A DNA stretch of 64,000 nucleotides from Ardenticatenales bacterium (GCA_020634575.1 JACKBM010000031.1:1-64000); one strand, 5' to 3'. Shown: positions 35,019-44,815, counted from the first letter of the stretch. Translations and numbers: made by a program. The notes: generated by a model not told the origin, from the letters alone.

Positions 35019-36947
35019 ATGAACGATGACTCGTCACAAAATCCAGAATTGGCGACCGGGCTGCCTCGGCTGCCTAATTTTGTCCGCTGGCTGGTCCTTC
35101 TGGGGCTTCTGTGCTGGACATTGTGGGCCATCTGGCCACAGGGCACCGCGGCGGTTGAGCTGCCCTATTCCGCCTTTCTGGGGCAGGTTGAGGCGGCGAA
35201 CGTGGCGGCGGTAACCGTCATTGGCAACCAGATTCAGGGCAGCTTCAACCGGCCGGTCACCTGGCCAGCCACAGACACAACCGACAACAACGACCAGCCG
35301 CGCGCCTACACCGATTTCACCACCATGTTTCCGGATTCTCTGGGTGACAGCAATCTGCTGCCTCTCCTGGAAGCCAATCAGATCGAGATCAATGTCCTGG
35401 CCGAGCCAACGCCCTGGTTTGCCATCCTCCTGACGGATGGCTTGCCTATCATATTGCTGCTCGGCTACTTCATTTTCATGACGCGCCGGGTTTCGCAGCA
35501 ACAAAGCACCATCTTCGGCGTCGGCCGCAGCCAGGCCAAGACGCATACGCCGGATGAGGCACCGGCCGTCACCTTTGCCGACGTGGCCGGCGCTGACGAA
35601 GCCAAGGCAGAGCTGCAGCAGATTGTCGAGTTCTTGCAACGGCCGGAAGCGTTCCTGCAGCTGGGGGCGCGCATCCCGCGCGGGGTACTGCTGGTCGGAC
35701 TGCCGGGCACAGGCAAGACGTTGCTGGCCCGGGCCGTCGCCGGCGAGGCGGGCGTGCCCTTCTTCAGTCTGAGCGCCTCTGAATTTGTGGAGATGTTTGT
35801 GGGTGTCGGCGCCAGCCGGGTGCGCGACCTGTTCGACCAGGCGCGGCAAACAGCCCCGGCCATCGTCTTTATCGACGAGCTGGATGCGGTGGGCCGGCGC
35901 CGCGGCGCCGGCCTGGGCGCCGTCAACGACGAGCGGGAGCAGACGCTGAATCAGCTCCTGGTGGAAATGGATGGCTTTGATGCCCGCGCCGGCGTGATTT
36001 TGCTGGCAGCGACCAACCGGCCGGATGTCCTCGACCCCGCCCTCCTGCGGCCCGGTCGCTTTGATCGCCAGGTCGTCGTCAACCTGCCGGACCAACCCGG
36101 CCGTGAGGGCATCCTGCGCCTGCACGCCAGCAAAATTCCCCTGGCAGAGGACGTGGACCTGAGCCGCCTGGCCCAGATCACCGTCGGCATGAGCGGCGCC
36201 GATCTGGCCAACCTGTGTAACGAGGCCGCCCTCGCCGCCGCCACCAACAAGCAGGCGCTGGTCCACATGCATGATTTTGACCGCGCTCTGGACAAGATCA
36301 CCCTCGGCGGCGAACGGCCGCTGCTGCTAAACGAGCAGGATCGCCGGGTTGTTGCTTACCACGAAGCTGGCCACGCGCTCGTCGCCTGGCTCCTGCCGGC
36401 GGCCGACACCGTTCACAAGGTCACCATCATCCCCAGAGGACGCTCCCTGGGCGTGACGGAACAACGGCCCCAGGCAGACCAGTACAACTTGAGCAATCGT
36501 TACCTGCTGGCCCGGCTGGCAGTGCTCCTCGGCGGGCGTACGGCTGAGGAGATCGCCATCGGCGACATCACCACCGGGGCCGAAAATGACCTGGTCGAGG
36601 CGACCCGGCTGGCCCGCCGCATGGTCACCCGCTGGGGCATGAGCGAGGTCGGGCTGGCCACATTCGACCTGGATGAGGCCCAACCGTTCCTGGGCTATGA
36701 GCTGGCCCAGGGACGACCCTATGCCGACGCCACCGCCGCCCGTATCGACGCCGCCATTCAGGATCTGCTGACTGAGCAACATGAATTGGTCCATGATTTG
36801 TTGGCTGCCCACCAGGAGCAGCTCGATGCCCTGGCCGCTATGCTCCTGAGCCAGGAGACCGTGGCGGAAGCCGGCCTGGCCCAACTCCTGGGCGAGCGCA
36901 GTGATGAGCAGATCGATTTTCAACTTGAGGAGTTGGTGCCGGGCTGA
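35019..36947 (+). CDS. ftsH: ATP-dependent zinc metalloprotease FtsH
   Basis: 642 residues. Two TM segments (~23-40 and ~141-154) enclose a periplasmic domain; then AAA with Walker A GLPGTGKT (227-234), Walker [10 protein letters not shown], the second region of homology ([21 protein letters not shown]) and the pore motif [10 protein letters not shown]. The protease zinc site is HEAGH (448-452). It extracts and degrades membrane and regulatory proteins. It appears to be monocistronic; TATGAT at 34973 is a possible -10 box. Confidence 0.95.
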   Translation: MNDDSSQNPELATGLPRLPNFVRWLVLLGLLCWTLWAIWPQGTAAVELPYSAFLGQVEAANVAAVTVIGNQIQGSFNRPVTWPATDTTDNNDQPRAYTDFTTMFPDSLGDSNLLPLLEANQIEINVLAEPTPWFAILLTDGLPIILLLGYFIFMTRRVSQQQSTIFGVGRSQAKTHTPDEAPAVTFADVAGADEAKAELQQIVEFLQRPEAFLQLGARIPRGVLLVGLPGTGKTLLARAVAGEAGVPFFSLSASEFVEMFVGVGASRVRDLFDQARQTAPAIVFIDELDAVGRRRGAGLGAVNDEREQTLNQLLVEMDGFDARAGVILLAATNRPDVLDPALLRPGRFDRQVVVNLPDQPGREGILRLHASKIPLAEDVDLSRLAQITVGMSGADLANLCNEAALAAATNKQALVHMHDFDRALDKITLGGERPLLLNEQDRRVVAYHEAGHALVAWLLPAADTVHKVTIIPRGRSLGVTEQRPQADQYNLSNRYLLARLAVLLGGRTAEEIAIGDITTGAENDLVEATRLARRMVTRWGMSEVGLATFDLDEAQPFLGYELAQGRPYADATAARIDAAIQDLLTEQHELVHDLLAAHQEQLDALAAMLLSQETVAEAGLAQLLGERSDEQIDFQLEELVPG

Positions 36948-36954
36948 ATCAGTT

Positions 36955-37977
36955 CTAGATCGGCAACGCCTCATCCCCGGAGTTCCGCAACAGGGAGCGG
37001 CGCAGCAGGAAGAAGCCCAGCACAAACGGGAACCAGAAGGAGATACCCCGGTAAGCGACGGTGATTATCGTGGCGCCGGCCGTTTCCAGCCCCAGCGAGG
37101 TGTAGACAACCGGCATCAGCGCCTCCACAATGCCAATGCCATTCGGCGTCGGCGAGATGATCCAGAACAGCCGCGTCATCGCGTACCCGGCGATGATGAT
37201 ACCCAACGATCCCTTGATGTTGAACGCCAGAAAGATCGAGTACAAGGTACAGATGTTGATAACGTGGGCAACCAGACCGATGCCGCTCATTTCCAGCAAC
37301 CGATCAGGGTGGGCCGCAATCTGATTGGCAGCAGCCTCAAACTCCCGGCTGTTGTTGTCCGACCAATTCTCATCCAGGATGGTGGGGTAGCGCAGCCAGG
37401 CGCCGACACGATTGACCCCTTGCTGCACCCGCTGCAACAGCCGTCTAAGCCGATCAGGTCGCCATAGTCCCAGCAACAAAACGGCCACCATCACACCTAC
37501 ATAGGTGTACATGAGAAACGCCGTCACAATTTCGTAGACGACGAGATCGTGCAGGAGCAGCAGGATGACCAGGCCAACCGTCAAGACAACCAGAAACGAG
37601 CCAAAATCAGCGATATTGACCAGCAACATGCCAGCCGCAGCCCGAGCGGCCGATTGACCACGCCGGCGGGCGTCATCCACGAACAGGGCGATGCCGCCGG
37701 TGCCGCCCGACGGGGTAGCGGAGTTGACAAAGACGCTGGCCAGAACCAGCGGAATCAGACTGCGCAGCGGGCTATGAACACCGACAACGGCAAACGAGGC
37801 CCGGAACAGCAGGGCGTAGCTGACCCAGTAAACAATCTGCAGCAAAATCGCCGACAAGATCCAGGGCCAGCGACCGGCCAGCAGAGTAGCGGTCAAATCC
37901 CGTATCTCGTCAAAGCGGCTGTGTACAACCCAGACAAAGGCCACGACCAGGCCCAAAAATAGAAGGCGACGCAACAT
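36955..37977 (-). CDS. Lysylphosphatidylglycerol flippase-like (UPF0104) membrane protein
   Basis: 340 residues, about eight TM segments, with the family features FVNSATPSGGTGGIALFVDDARRRG and WIISPTPNGIGIVEALMPVVY. Related domains in MprF flip lysyl-PG; many stand-alone members have unknown lipid substrates. It converges on ftsH with a seven-base gap and is divergent from an MFS gene across a palindromic spacer. Confidence 0.85.
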   Translation of the reverse strand: MLRRLLFLGLVVAFVWVVHSRFDEIRDLTATLLAGRWPWILSAILLQIVYWVSYALLFRASFAVVGVHSPLRSLIPLVLASVFVNSATPSGGTGGIALFVDDARRRGQSAARAAAGMLLVNIADFGSFLVVLTVGLVILLLLHDLVVYEIVTAFLMYTYVGVMVAVLLLGLWRPDRLRRLLQRVQQGVNRVGAWLRYPTILDENWSDNNSREFEAAANQIAAHPDRLLEMSGIGLVAHVINICTLYSIFLAFNIKGSLGIIIAGYAMTRLFWIISPTPNGIGIVEALMPVVYTSLGLETAGATIITVAYRGISFWFPFVLGFFLLRRSLLRNSGDEALPI

Positions 37978-38000
37978 GAAAAATGAATCCTGATAATTGC

Positions 38001-38041
38001 AAAGTTAAAGCATTGCGGTGGCAATGCTTTGTGCTAACTTT
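38001..38041. promoter_or_regulatory. Large inverted repeat in divergent spacer
   Basis: AAAGCATTGC (38007-38016) and GCAATGCTTT (38021-38030) form a perfect 10-bp repeat around GGTG, flanked by AAAGTT (38001-38006) and AACTTT (38036-38041). It lies between two divergent membrane-protein genes (starts 37977 and 38077), a place for an operator serving both. No adjacent regulator gene explains it. Confidence 0.5.
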
Positions 38042-38076
38042 ACCCGAAGATTGACGGCGACGCGAAAGGAAAGCAA

Positions 38077-39321
38077 ATGACACCTGGAGAAAATCAGGCA
38101 TCTTCTCAGTCAATTTGGGGCCAGTTACGGGCCCTGCCACGCAACATCTGGGTCCTGACGGTCTCCTCGCTGCTGACCGACATCTCCAGCGAGATGATCG
38201 TCCATTTACTACCGCTTTTTCTGGCAAATGTTCTGGGTGTGCGTACGGTGACCATCGGCCTGATTGAGGGGATGGCGGAGACGACGGCCAGCCTGCTGAA
38301 GCTGTGGTCCGGCCGGTTCTCCGACAAACTCGGCCAGCGCAAATCGCTCACCGTAGCCGGCTACGCCCTCTCCACATTCGCCAAGCCTTTTCTGGTCCTG
38401 GCGCATAGCTGGCCCGCCGTCCTGACCATCCGCTTTCTGGAACGGAGCGGCAAGGGGCTCCGGGCCGCCCCGCGGGACGCGCTGGTGGCTGACAGTATCC
38501 CGGCCGAACGGCGCGGTTTCGCCTTCGGCGTCCATCGCACCGGCGATACTGCCGGCGCGGCCCTGGGTCTGGTGGTCGCCATTCTGGTGATCTGGCGGCT
38601 GCAAGGTCAGGCGTTGCTCCTGCAGCAAGCCACCTTCACAACCGTTGTCTGGTTAAGCGTCATCCCGGCTTTCCTGGCGGTCATCCTGCTGGCCTTCGGC
38701 ATCCAGGAGATCCGACCGGCAGCCGGGGCAGCCCAAAACCGGCCGGCGGCCACGCCCCTGCCGGCCAACTTCCGCCGTTTCCTGCTGATCGTCCTGGTTT
38801 TTACCCTGGGCAACTCGGCGGATGCCTTTCTGGTGCTGCGGGCCCAGGAACGGGGGCTATCTTTGCTGGGTGTTCTGGGGATGTTGCTGGCATTTAACGT
38901 GGTTTATGCGCTGGTGGCGGGACCGGCCGGTTCCCTATCGGACAGAATCGGCCGGCGCCGGCTGCTGCTGGCCGGCTGGCTGCTTTATGCGCTCATCTAC
39001 CTCGGCTTTGCCCTGGCTCGCAACAGCAGTGAGGTGATTGGGCTGATGCTGCTTTACGGCCTGTACAATGCGTTGACGGTCGGCGCGGCCAAATCCTTTG
39101 TGGCCGACCTGGTACCAGTCCAGCAGCGCGGCACCGCCTACGGCTGGTACAACGGCGCCATCGGCCTGGCTGCCCTACCGGCCAGCATCATCGCCGGCCT
39201 GCTCTGGCAGGGTGCCGGCTCATGGCCTGGATTTGGGGCGCCCGCCCCATTTCTATTCGGCGCCAGCATGTCGCTGATTGCCCTGGTTCTTTTGCTGTGG
39301 TGGCTGCCGCAAACAGAATGA
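38077..39321 (+). CDS. MFS transporter
   Basis: 414 residues, about 12 TM segments. The start region NIWVLTVSSLLTDISSEMI and the FLERSGKGLRAAPRDALVADS block define a distinct MFS subgroup common in bacteria, without an agreed substrate. AAAGGA precedes ATG 38077. The upstream palindrome may control it together with the flippase-like gene. Confidence 0.88.
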   Translation: MTPGENQASSQSIWGQLRALPRNIWVLTVSSLLTDISSEMIVHLLPLFLANVLGVRTVTIGLIEGMAETTASLLKLWSGRFSDKLGQRKSLTVAGYALSTFAKPFLVLAHSWPAVLTIRFLERSGKGLRAAPRDALVADSIPAERRGFAFGVHRTGDTAGAALGLVVAILVIWRLQGQALLLQQATFTTVVWLSVIPAFLAVILLAFGIQEIRPAAGAAQNRPAATPLPANFRRFLLIVLVFTLGNSADAFLVLRAQERGLSLLGVLGMLLAFNVVYALVAGPAGSLSDRIGRRRLLLAGWLLYALIYLGFALARNSSEVIGLMLLYGLYNALTVGAAKSFVADLVPVQQRGTAYGWYNGAIGLAALPASIIAGLLWQGAGSWPGFGAPAPFLFGASMSLIALVLLLWWLPQTE

Positions 39322-39348
39322 GTCTTCAGGGGCGGCAATGGCGCCTGG

Positions 39349-39762
39349 TCAGTCAGGCAAATCCTGATTGGCCGTCAGATCAACCCGGCTCGCATATAAC
39401 AAACGAATGGTCTGCACCAGCTTCTGAGAGCTCTGCCCCTTGAGCAGATACCCCTGTACCCCGGCCGCAAAAGCTGCCTGCATTTTAGCGGAAGCACCGT
39501 CATCGGTATGGACCAGGAGAGAAGCGGCTGGCAGCGCTGCACTTAATTCTCGGAGTAGCGGCAGCCCCCCATCATCGGGCAAATCCGGGTCCAGCAGAAC
39601 AATATCGGGCTGTGTTGCCATGATATGGGCCAGGATCCCGGCAGAATCCCCGGCTTCACCGACAACAACGATCTCCGGGGACGACTCAAGCAGGGCTCGC
39701 AGCCCGGCCCGAATGGCGGGATGCCTTTCCAGGATGAAGACTCTTATGCGCTCATTGGCCAT
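39349..39762 (-). CDS. Stand-alone receiver-domain protein
   Basis: 137 residues from ATG 39762; the frame is open further upstream. Only a CheY-like receiver is present: ERHPAIRAGLRALL (where two acidic residues are expected the sequence has E-R-H), VLLDPDLPDDGG with the phospho-Asp, and YLLKGQSS with the conserved Lys. One of the usual acidic Mg2+ ligands appears altered. No output domain. It follows the kinase/regulator pair on the same strand after 74 bases but has its own leaderless-type -10 box, so it may act as a phosphate sink or adaptor. Confidence 0.75.
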   Translation of the reverse strand: MANERIRVFILERHPAIRAGLRALLESSPEIVVVGEAGDSAGILAHIMATQPDIVLLDPDLPDDGGLPLLRELSAALPAASLLVHTDDGASAKMQAAFAAGVQGYLLKGQSSQKLVQTIRLLYASRVDLTANQDLPD

Positions 39763-39774
39763 GGCCACATTGTA
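39763..39774 (-). promoter_or_regulatory. -10 box six bases before ATG 39762
   Basis: TACAAT (39774-39769 on the minus strand), then six bases, then ATG. No good -35. It supports the shorter start of the receiver protein. Confidence 0.4.
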
Positions 39775-39836
39775 GCCAGCGGCAGCGCCTCCCTCATCGG
39801 CGTAAAGGCGGCAACGACCTGCGACAAATGACGGTG

Positions 39837-40508
39837 TCAAATAGCGTCATCGTCCAGACGGGCAATCCCTTCGCGCAGCGCATAAAGCGTCGCCTGCGTG
39901 CGGTTGGCCAGGTGGAGTTTGCTGAGAATGTTGCTGATGTGAGTGCGCACGGTCCGCTCACTGAGAAAGAGCAGATCGGCAATTTCCTGATTATTCATGC
40001 CCCGGGCCACATATTTCAGGATCTCAACCTCGCGCTCAGTGAGCGGCTCTTCTGTTAGCGGCACATTGCTCCGGGGCGGCTTGCTGATCTCTTCAATGAG
40101 TTTCAGCGCCACATCCGGCGACAGCGTTGATTTGCCAACATGGGTATTACGAATCGCCTGAACCAGCTCTTCCGGGCTGCTATCCTTCAGCAGATAGCCA
40201 ATGGCGCCAGCCTTGATCGCCTCGTAAATCGTCTCCCGATCGCTAAAGCTGGTCAACACCAAAACACGCGTATCCCGAGCGCCCTGGCGGATCTCGTTGA
40301 GCACATCCACGCCGCTTTTTTGCGGCATTTGCAGGTCCAGCAGGACCACGCCTGGCTGTAGCTGAATGATGCGTTCCACTGCCTCTCCCCCATTGGCGGC
40401 GGTCCCCACAACTTCCATGTCCATCTCGGTGGCCAGTAGAGCTTCCAGGCCCCGGCGCACCACAGCGTGGTCATCAGCCAGAAAAATACGAATTTTTTCA
40501 CTCATCAT
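39837..40508 (-). CDS. NarL/FixJ-type response regulator
   Basis: 223 residues. Receiver with FLADDHAVVRRG, phospho-Asp in VVLLDLQMP and Lys in YLLKDSSPEE. The LuxR-type HTH is LTEREVEILKYVARGMNNQEI, then SERTVRTHISNILSKLHL. The start ATG follows the kinase stop directly (TAAATG). It is very close to the regulator at 22787 over the whole length, including identical residues in most of the recognition helix, so regulon overlap is likely. Confidence 0.93.
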   Translation of the reverse strand: MMSEKIRIFLADDHAVVRRGLEALLATEMDMEVVGTAANGGEAVERIIQLQPGVVLLDLQMPQKSGVDVLNEIRQGARDTRVLVLTSFSDRETIYEAIKAGAIGYLLKDSSPEELVQAIRNTHVGKSTLSPDVALKLIEEISKPPRSNVPLTEEPLTEREVEILKYVARGMNNQEIADLLFLSERTVRTHISNILSKLHLANRTQATLYALREGIARLDDDAI

Positions 40509-41642
40509 TTAGTCCTGGGGGCATTTGGCGGGCAGCATAACGGTCACTGACGTCCCATGGCCAATTTCCGAACAGATCTGCAAGGTACCGGCCAACTGCT
40601 CGACCCGTTCGCGAATATTGTTCAGCCCCTGGCCGCCACCGGCCAGGGCGGCAGTCTGATCAAAACCCAGGCCATCGTCTCGCGCTATCAACCACAACTC
40701 GTGATCCGTTTGCCTTATTTCCACAGTCACATTGGCAGCTCGCGAATGTTTCAGGGCGTTATTCAGCGCTTCCTGGAGAATGTAATATGATGTGTCTTCC
40801 AGATCCCTGGAGAGCTGCAACTCACCCTCGGCCAACAGCTCATGCTGGATGCCGGCCCGCCCCTCAACTGCCTTCAGCCGGCTCCGCAGCGCCGCCAGCA
40901 GACCTTCTTTTTCCAGGACAGATGGCCGGAGCTTATGAACCAACAGCCGCATCTCTTTAAGCGCTTGCTGGCTCGTCTCCGCGACCTCGGCCAGGTGCTG
41001 CAACGCCATCTCAATGTGACCGGCGCGGGCCTGGCGCTGGGCCGCTTCGGCAAATAGGGTGGTGCTGTACAACGATTGAGTCACCGAATCATGCAGTTCA
41101 CGCGCCAGCCGGTTGCGTTCCTCCACCACCGCCAGCTGCTCAGCCCGCCGGCGCAACTGCGCATTTTCAATGATGATAGCCAGCTGGTCCGCCAGGGAGA
41201 CAAACAGGCGCATCTCGCCCTCGTCGACCGTTTCACGGCCCAGCACAGCGGTCAGCGTACCCAGATTGCGGGCGCCTTTGCGAATGGGGAAGCTCAGCAG
41301 CGTTTGCACACCAGCCAGGCCGGTCAGGCCAGCCAGCGCTGGCTCCTGTGACAGGTCGAGGGTGATGTAATGCTCGCTGGCCAACGCTGCCTTGAAGGGT
41401 GGTTGATCGGCCGGTATCTGACGCCATTGCGCGACAAGGGTCGGCGGCAGCGCGATCTCGGTCACCAGCTCCAGCTGGGTGGCCGCTTCATTCAGAATGT
41501 GGATGGCGCCATTGCGGGTGACGGTCACCGCCAGGATGCGGCCCAGCGCCCGGTGCAACACAAGGGTCAGATCGCTGACCACATCACTGGTCAGCGAAAG
41601 CACGTCATAGAGCGCGGCCAGCTGTTCTGTCCATCCATCCAT
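40509..41642 (-). CDS. NarL-type sensor histidine kinase, cytoplasmic (GAF-HisKA_3)
   Basis: 377 residues, no TM segment. An N-terminal coiled coil with a GAF domain (~10-165) is followed by HisKA_3 with ARELHDSVTQSLYSTTLFAE and an HATPase with RDDGLGFDQ and GQGLNNIRERVEQ. The kinase core matches the membrane kinase at 21183, which has in addition TM and HAMP parts, so this looks like a soluble paralogue. Upstream is a TTGATT-17-TAGAAT promoter. Partner: the regulator directly downstream. Confidence 0.92.
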   Translation of the reverse strand: MDGWTEQLAALYDVLSLTSDVVSDLTLVLHRALGRILAVTVTRNGAIHILNEAATQLELVTEIALPPTLVAQWRQIPADQPPFKAALASEHYITLDLSQEPALAGLTGLAGVQTLLSFPIRKGARNLGTLTAVLGRETVDEGEMRLFVSLADQLAIIIENAQLRRRAEQLAVVEERNRLARELHDSVTQSLYSTTLFAEAAQRQARAGHIEMALQHLAEVAETSQQALKEMRLLVHKLRPSVLEKEGLLAALRSRLKAVEGRAGIQHELLAEGELQLSRDLEDTSYYILQEALNNALKHSRAANVTVEIRQTDHELWLIARDDGLGFDQTAALAGGGQGLNNIRERVEQLAGTLQICSEIGHGTSVTVMLPAKCPQD

Positions 41643-41727
41643 CGCTAATGTGGGTCTCGCTTTTGCCTAGAGCATCTTGAAGCCGAAGCAGATTGCCGTG
41701 ACAAGGTTTTTACAATCGACAGGCTAC

Positions 41728-41756
41728 ATTCTAATGGGAATAGCAACTGCAATCAA
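41728..41756 (-). promoter_or_regulatory. Sigma70-type promoter of the soluble kinase operon
   Basis: On the minus strand: TTGATT (41756-41751), 17-base spacer, TAGAAT (41733-41728). The leader to ATG 41642 is about 80 bases. On the plus strand TTGAGT (41787-41792), 17 bases, TAAAAA is a weaker candidate for the gene at 41888. Confidence 0.55.
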
Positions 41757-41887
41757 TGCGGCCCTGGCGGGCAATCAAATCAGACCTTGAGTTCACAGTC
41801 CAACAGTGATAAAAAAGCAGATGTCTGAGCGCACATTTTTCACCCAACCGAGCTCGGGCCGCATGCATTTATAACGATTGGTGGCCT

Positions 41888-43642
41888 ATGGAGATACGGG
41901 ATAGCCAGGTTTATCGACAGGCAATTCATGATTTTGTGCAGGCACGGCGGCGGGCAAGCCTGCATGAGTTGCTGAGTGGGCTGACCGGCCGGTCCAACCA
42001 ACTCCTGCCCTACAACGATATCGCCCGGGACCTGCAAATCACCAACGTCCACAGCGCCGGCCTCGAGGAAGTGCCCCTGGAAGCCATCGTCGGCAGCGTG
42101 GGCCGCTACGGCGATTTCACCCGCGATTTTCTCCCCCGCCATGATAGCGATAAGGAACGCTGGGCCCGGGTCAAGGCCGCCATGACCAGCGGCACCGGCC
42201 TGCCGCCGGTCGACCTCTACAAATTGGGCGAACTCTACTTCGTGCGCGACGGCAACCATCGTGTCTCCGTCGCCCGGCAGCTCGGCAACCCCACCATCGA
42301 AGCCCATGTCACCGAAGTGCATACCCGCGTCCCTCTGGGCAAAAGTGATCAGCCGGATGAGATCATCGTCAAAGCCCGCTACGCCGCCTTCCTGCTCCAG
42401 ACCAACCTGGACAAACTGCGCCCCGATGCCGACCTGACCATGACTCTGCCCGGCTATTACCGGCTGCTGCTGGAACATATCGAGGTGCACCGTTACTACA
42501 TGGGCATCGATTTTCAGCGGGAAATCAGCTACGAGGAGGCGGTGACGCATTGGTATGATGCGGTGTACCGGCCGGTCATCAACCTCATCCACGAACTCGG
42601 CGTCATGCACTACTTCCCCAACCGGACGGAGACAGACCTCTACGCCCTCGTCGCCGAGCACCGGCGCGAAATTGAGGAAGGTCTGGGCTGGGATGTGGAC
42701 GCTCCCGAGGTAATCGTCGATCTGGTTGAAGCCAAAAGCAGCCACCCCGACAAGTTACTGGATAGAGTTAGTGAACGCCTCTATGATGTCGTCGTGCCGG
42801 ATGAGCTGGAGCGTGGTCCTGAGGCGGGCCAATGGCGAGCCCGACGGCGAGCGCCGCGCCCGGAGGACCGGCTTTTTGCCGATATCCTGGTGGCGCTGGC
42901 CAGCAGCACTGGCCAGGACCATCTACTCACCCATGCCTTGCGCCTGGCTCAACGAGAAGAAAGCCGGCTGCTGGGGATTCATGTAGCCGAGGACGGGCAG
43001 CCAACCGCCAACAAGGCCACCCGGGCCGCCCTGCGCGAGATATTCAACAAAAAGCTGGCCAGTGCCGGCATCAAGGGCAAACTGGTGTTTGATTCCGGGC
43101 CAGTGGGCCGGGTTCTCGTGTCCCGCTCCAGTTGGGCTGACCTGCTCGTGGTCAGCCTGACGCCTAGCACCCCCTACCAGACCAGCTCAACCCCACACCG
43201 CCTCTCCACCCGGCTGCGCACCATCCTGAACCGGACGGCCCGGCCGGTCCTGGCCGTGCCGCCCGCTGCCGATTCGGCGATGAAACGGGCCATTCTGGCC
43301 TACGATGGCAGCCCGCGCGCCAACGAAGCGCTCTATGTCGCGGCGTATGCCGCCCACCGCTGGCTGGAAAACCTGGTGGTGGTGGTCGCCGGGCAACGGC
43401 AGGATGCCGAGCCCCTGGCCCAGCAAGCCCAGGCTTATCTGGCCGAACAGGGTCTCCAGGTCCGGGTTATCGTCGAGCCCGAGCGAGCCGGCCACCTGAT
43501 TTTACGCGTGGCCGAGCGGGAAGCAGCCGACCTCATCATCATGGGCGCTTTTGGCGCCACCCCGGTGCGCCAGCTCATCCTGGGCAGCACCGTGGTCGAC
43601 CTACTGCGCGAAACGGCTCAGCCAGTCCTGCTGTGCCGCTAG
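41888..43642 (+). CDS. ParB-like domain fused to two universal stress protein domains
   Basis: 584 residues. Residues ~30-150 carry a ParB/Srx-like core with VRDGNHRVSVARQLG (119-133). A middle helical region (~150-300, DUF4032-like in feel) follows. Then come two Usp domains: the first from ~328 (ADILVALASSTGQDHLLTHAL), the second from ~463 (AILAYDGSPRANEALYVAAY), ending with GAFGATPVRQLILGSTV, whose G..G.........G(S/T) pattern suits ATP binding. The first Usp looks degenerate. The role is unknown; nucleotide-dependent control of a ParB-like activity is a guess. Converges on mscS with a four-base overlap. Confidence 0.8.
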   Translation: MEIRDSQVYRQAIHDFVQARRRASLHELLSGLTGRSNQLLPYNDIARDLQITNVHSAGLEEVPLEAIVGSVGRYGDFTRDFLPRHDSDKERWARVKAAMTSGTGLPPVDLYKLGELYFVRDGNHRVSVARQLGNPTIEAHVTEVHTRVPLGKSDQPDEIIVKARYAAFLLQTNLDKLRPDADLTMTLPGYYRLLLEHIEVHRYYMGIDFQREISYEEAVTHWYDAVYRPVINLIHELGVMHYFPNRTETDLYALVAEHRREIEEGLGWDVDAPEVIVDLVEAKSSHPDKLLDRVSERLYDVVVPDELERGPEAGQWRARRRAPRPEDRLFADILVALASSTGQDHLLTHALRLAQREESRLLGIHVAEDGQPTANKATRAALREIFNKKLASAGIKGKLVFDSGPVGRVLVSRSSWADLLVVSLTPSTPYQTSSTPHRLSTRLRTILNRTARPVLAVPPAADSAMKRAILAYDGSPRANEALYVAAYAAHRWLENLVVVVAGQRQDAEPLAQQAQAYLAEQGLQVRVIVEPERAGHLILRVAEREAADLIIMGAFGATPVRQLILGSTVVDLLRETAQPVLLCR

Positions 43643-44541
43643 CGACCGGTCAGCGCCACGTTCAGGTTCGATGGTTCCACAAGCTGCATCGTGGTTGACG
43701 CGATGGCGACCTTGCCGCCGGTCCCATCGATGGCATCGAGAATCTGGCGTGACATCAGATCTTTGGTGCTACGGCGGCGTTTGTACTCCACAACATAGCG
43801 GATGGTGTATTCCAGCCAATTATCGTTAAACACCATCGTCACCATAGGCGCAATCTCAGCATCCTCGACGAAAAAGCGGCCCTGAATATCGGCCCAGGTC
43901 TGGCGGGCGAACTCGGTGTAATTGCCGCTGATCTCGTTCGCCACCCGAATCATGATCTGCTCCGCCAGGGCCCGATCGCTGCCATAACGAATCGGGACAA
44001 CAATCTCATCCCAGAGGAAAGGAAACCCACCGGAGTAGTTGTAGACCGGCTCTTTGAAGACAAAGCTATTGGCTACACGAACGGTGCGCCCATTGTACAG
44101 GTCGCCATTGACCCAGCCGCCCGTCTCCATAATGGTTGTGCGCAGGACGCCGATATCGATGATGTCACCGGTGATGCCGCCGAGCTGGACCCGGTCGCCC
44201 GTCTTGTAGAAGTCGCCGGCCAGAATGGCCAGCCAGCCGGCGAAGCTGGTGATCACCTCCTGCAGCGCAAAAGCGATGCCGGCGGTCGCCACACCAAAAG
44301 CCACTGCCAGCCCGGAAAGCTGATCGCTGAAAACAAAGGCGACCACAACTATCAGCAGGAAATAGCTGACAAAATTGGTCACCTTGCGCGCCTGGTAGCG
44401 CAGCCCTTTGTCTTTGATACCGCGGTTCCAGCTCCTATTCAGCAGATTGACAAGAAGGCGCAGCAAAACAAAGGCTGCCAGGACAGCCAGCAGGCGGACA
44501 ACCGTCGGGTTAAGCAGCCATTCGCGGATAACAGTCAACAT
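43639..44541 (-). CDS. MscS family mechanosensitive channel
   Basis: 300 residues from ATG 44541 behind GGGAGGA; 12 extra upstream codons are open. Three TM segments; the pore helix and beta domain follow as GVATAGIAFALQEVITSFAGWLAILAG, then GDRVQLGGITGDIIDIGVLRTTI. It opens when membrane tension rises and releases solutes on osmotic down-shock. The C-terminal cytoplasmic domain is somewhat longer than the minimal MscS. Confidence 0.92.
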   Translation of the reverse strand: MLTVIREWLLNPTVVRLLAVLAAFVLLRLLVNLLNRSWNRGIKDKGLRYQARKVTNFVSYFLLIVVVAFVFSDQLSGLAVAFGVATAGIAFALQEVITSFAGWLAILAGDFYKTGDRVQLGGITGDIIDIGVLRTTIMETGGWVNGDLYNGRTVRVANSFVFKEPVYNYSGGFPFLWDEIVVPIRYGSDRALAEQIMIRVANEISGNYTEFARQTWADIQGRFFVEDAEIAPMVTMVFNDNWLEYTIRYVVEYKRRRSTKDLMSRQILDAIDGTGGKVAIASTTMQLVEPSNLNVALTGR

Positions 44542-44815
44542 TCGCAGTTCCTCCCGGTCATCTTGCCCAACCAGCACCCAGGCACACGGGCAGAAATGTG
44601 GCGCAGGTTGGTAAGCCTACTTCCATTTTTCCAGCTTAGAGGGTCAGAATGGGGATGGCTACTGGCAGGTGTAACAGAAAGTCATGCCATCTGGCAGGAT
44701 CCGCTGGTGGGGAAGCGCCTCTGGTCGGGCAGCGATAGGGCGACCAGGAGCCGGGCATTGCCCTGCAGCAATACCCGGCTCACTTTTCGCGCCGCTACAT
44801 CATTTTGCTCACTTA

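Noticed and set aside
35034..36272. 412-codon minus-strand frame opposite ftsH
   Set aside because: It is the mirror frame of a G+C-rich true gene, lacks any family motif, and ftsH has every expected catalytic motif on the plus strand.
41840..42745. 301-codon minus-strand frame opposite the ParB-Usp gene
   Set aside because: No start signal or motif; it is an antisense frame of the fusion gene.
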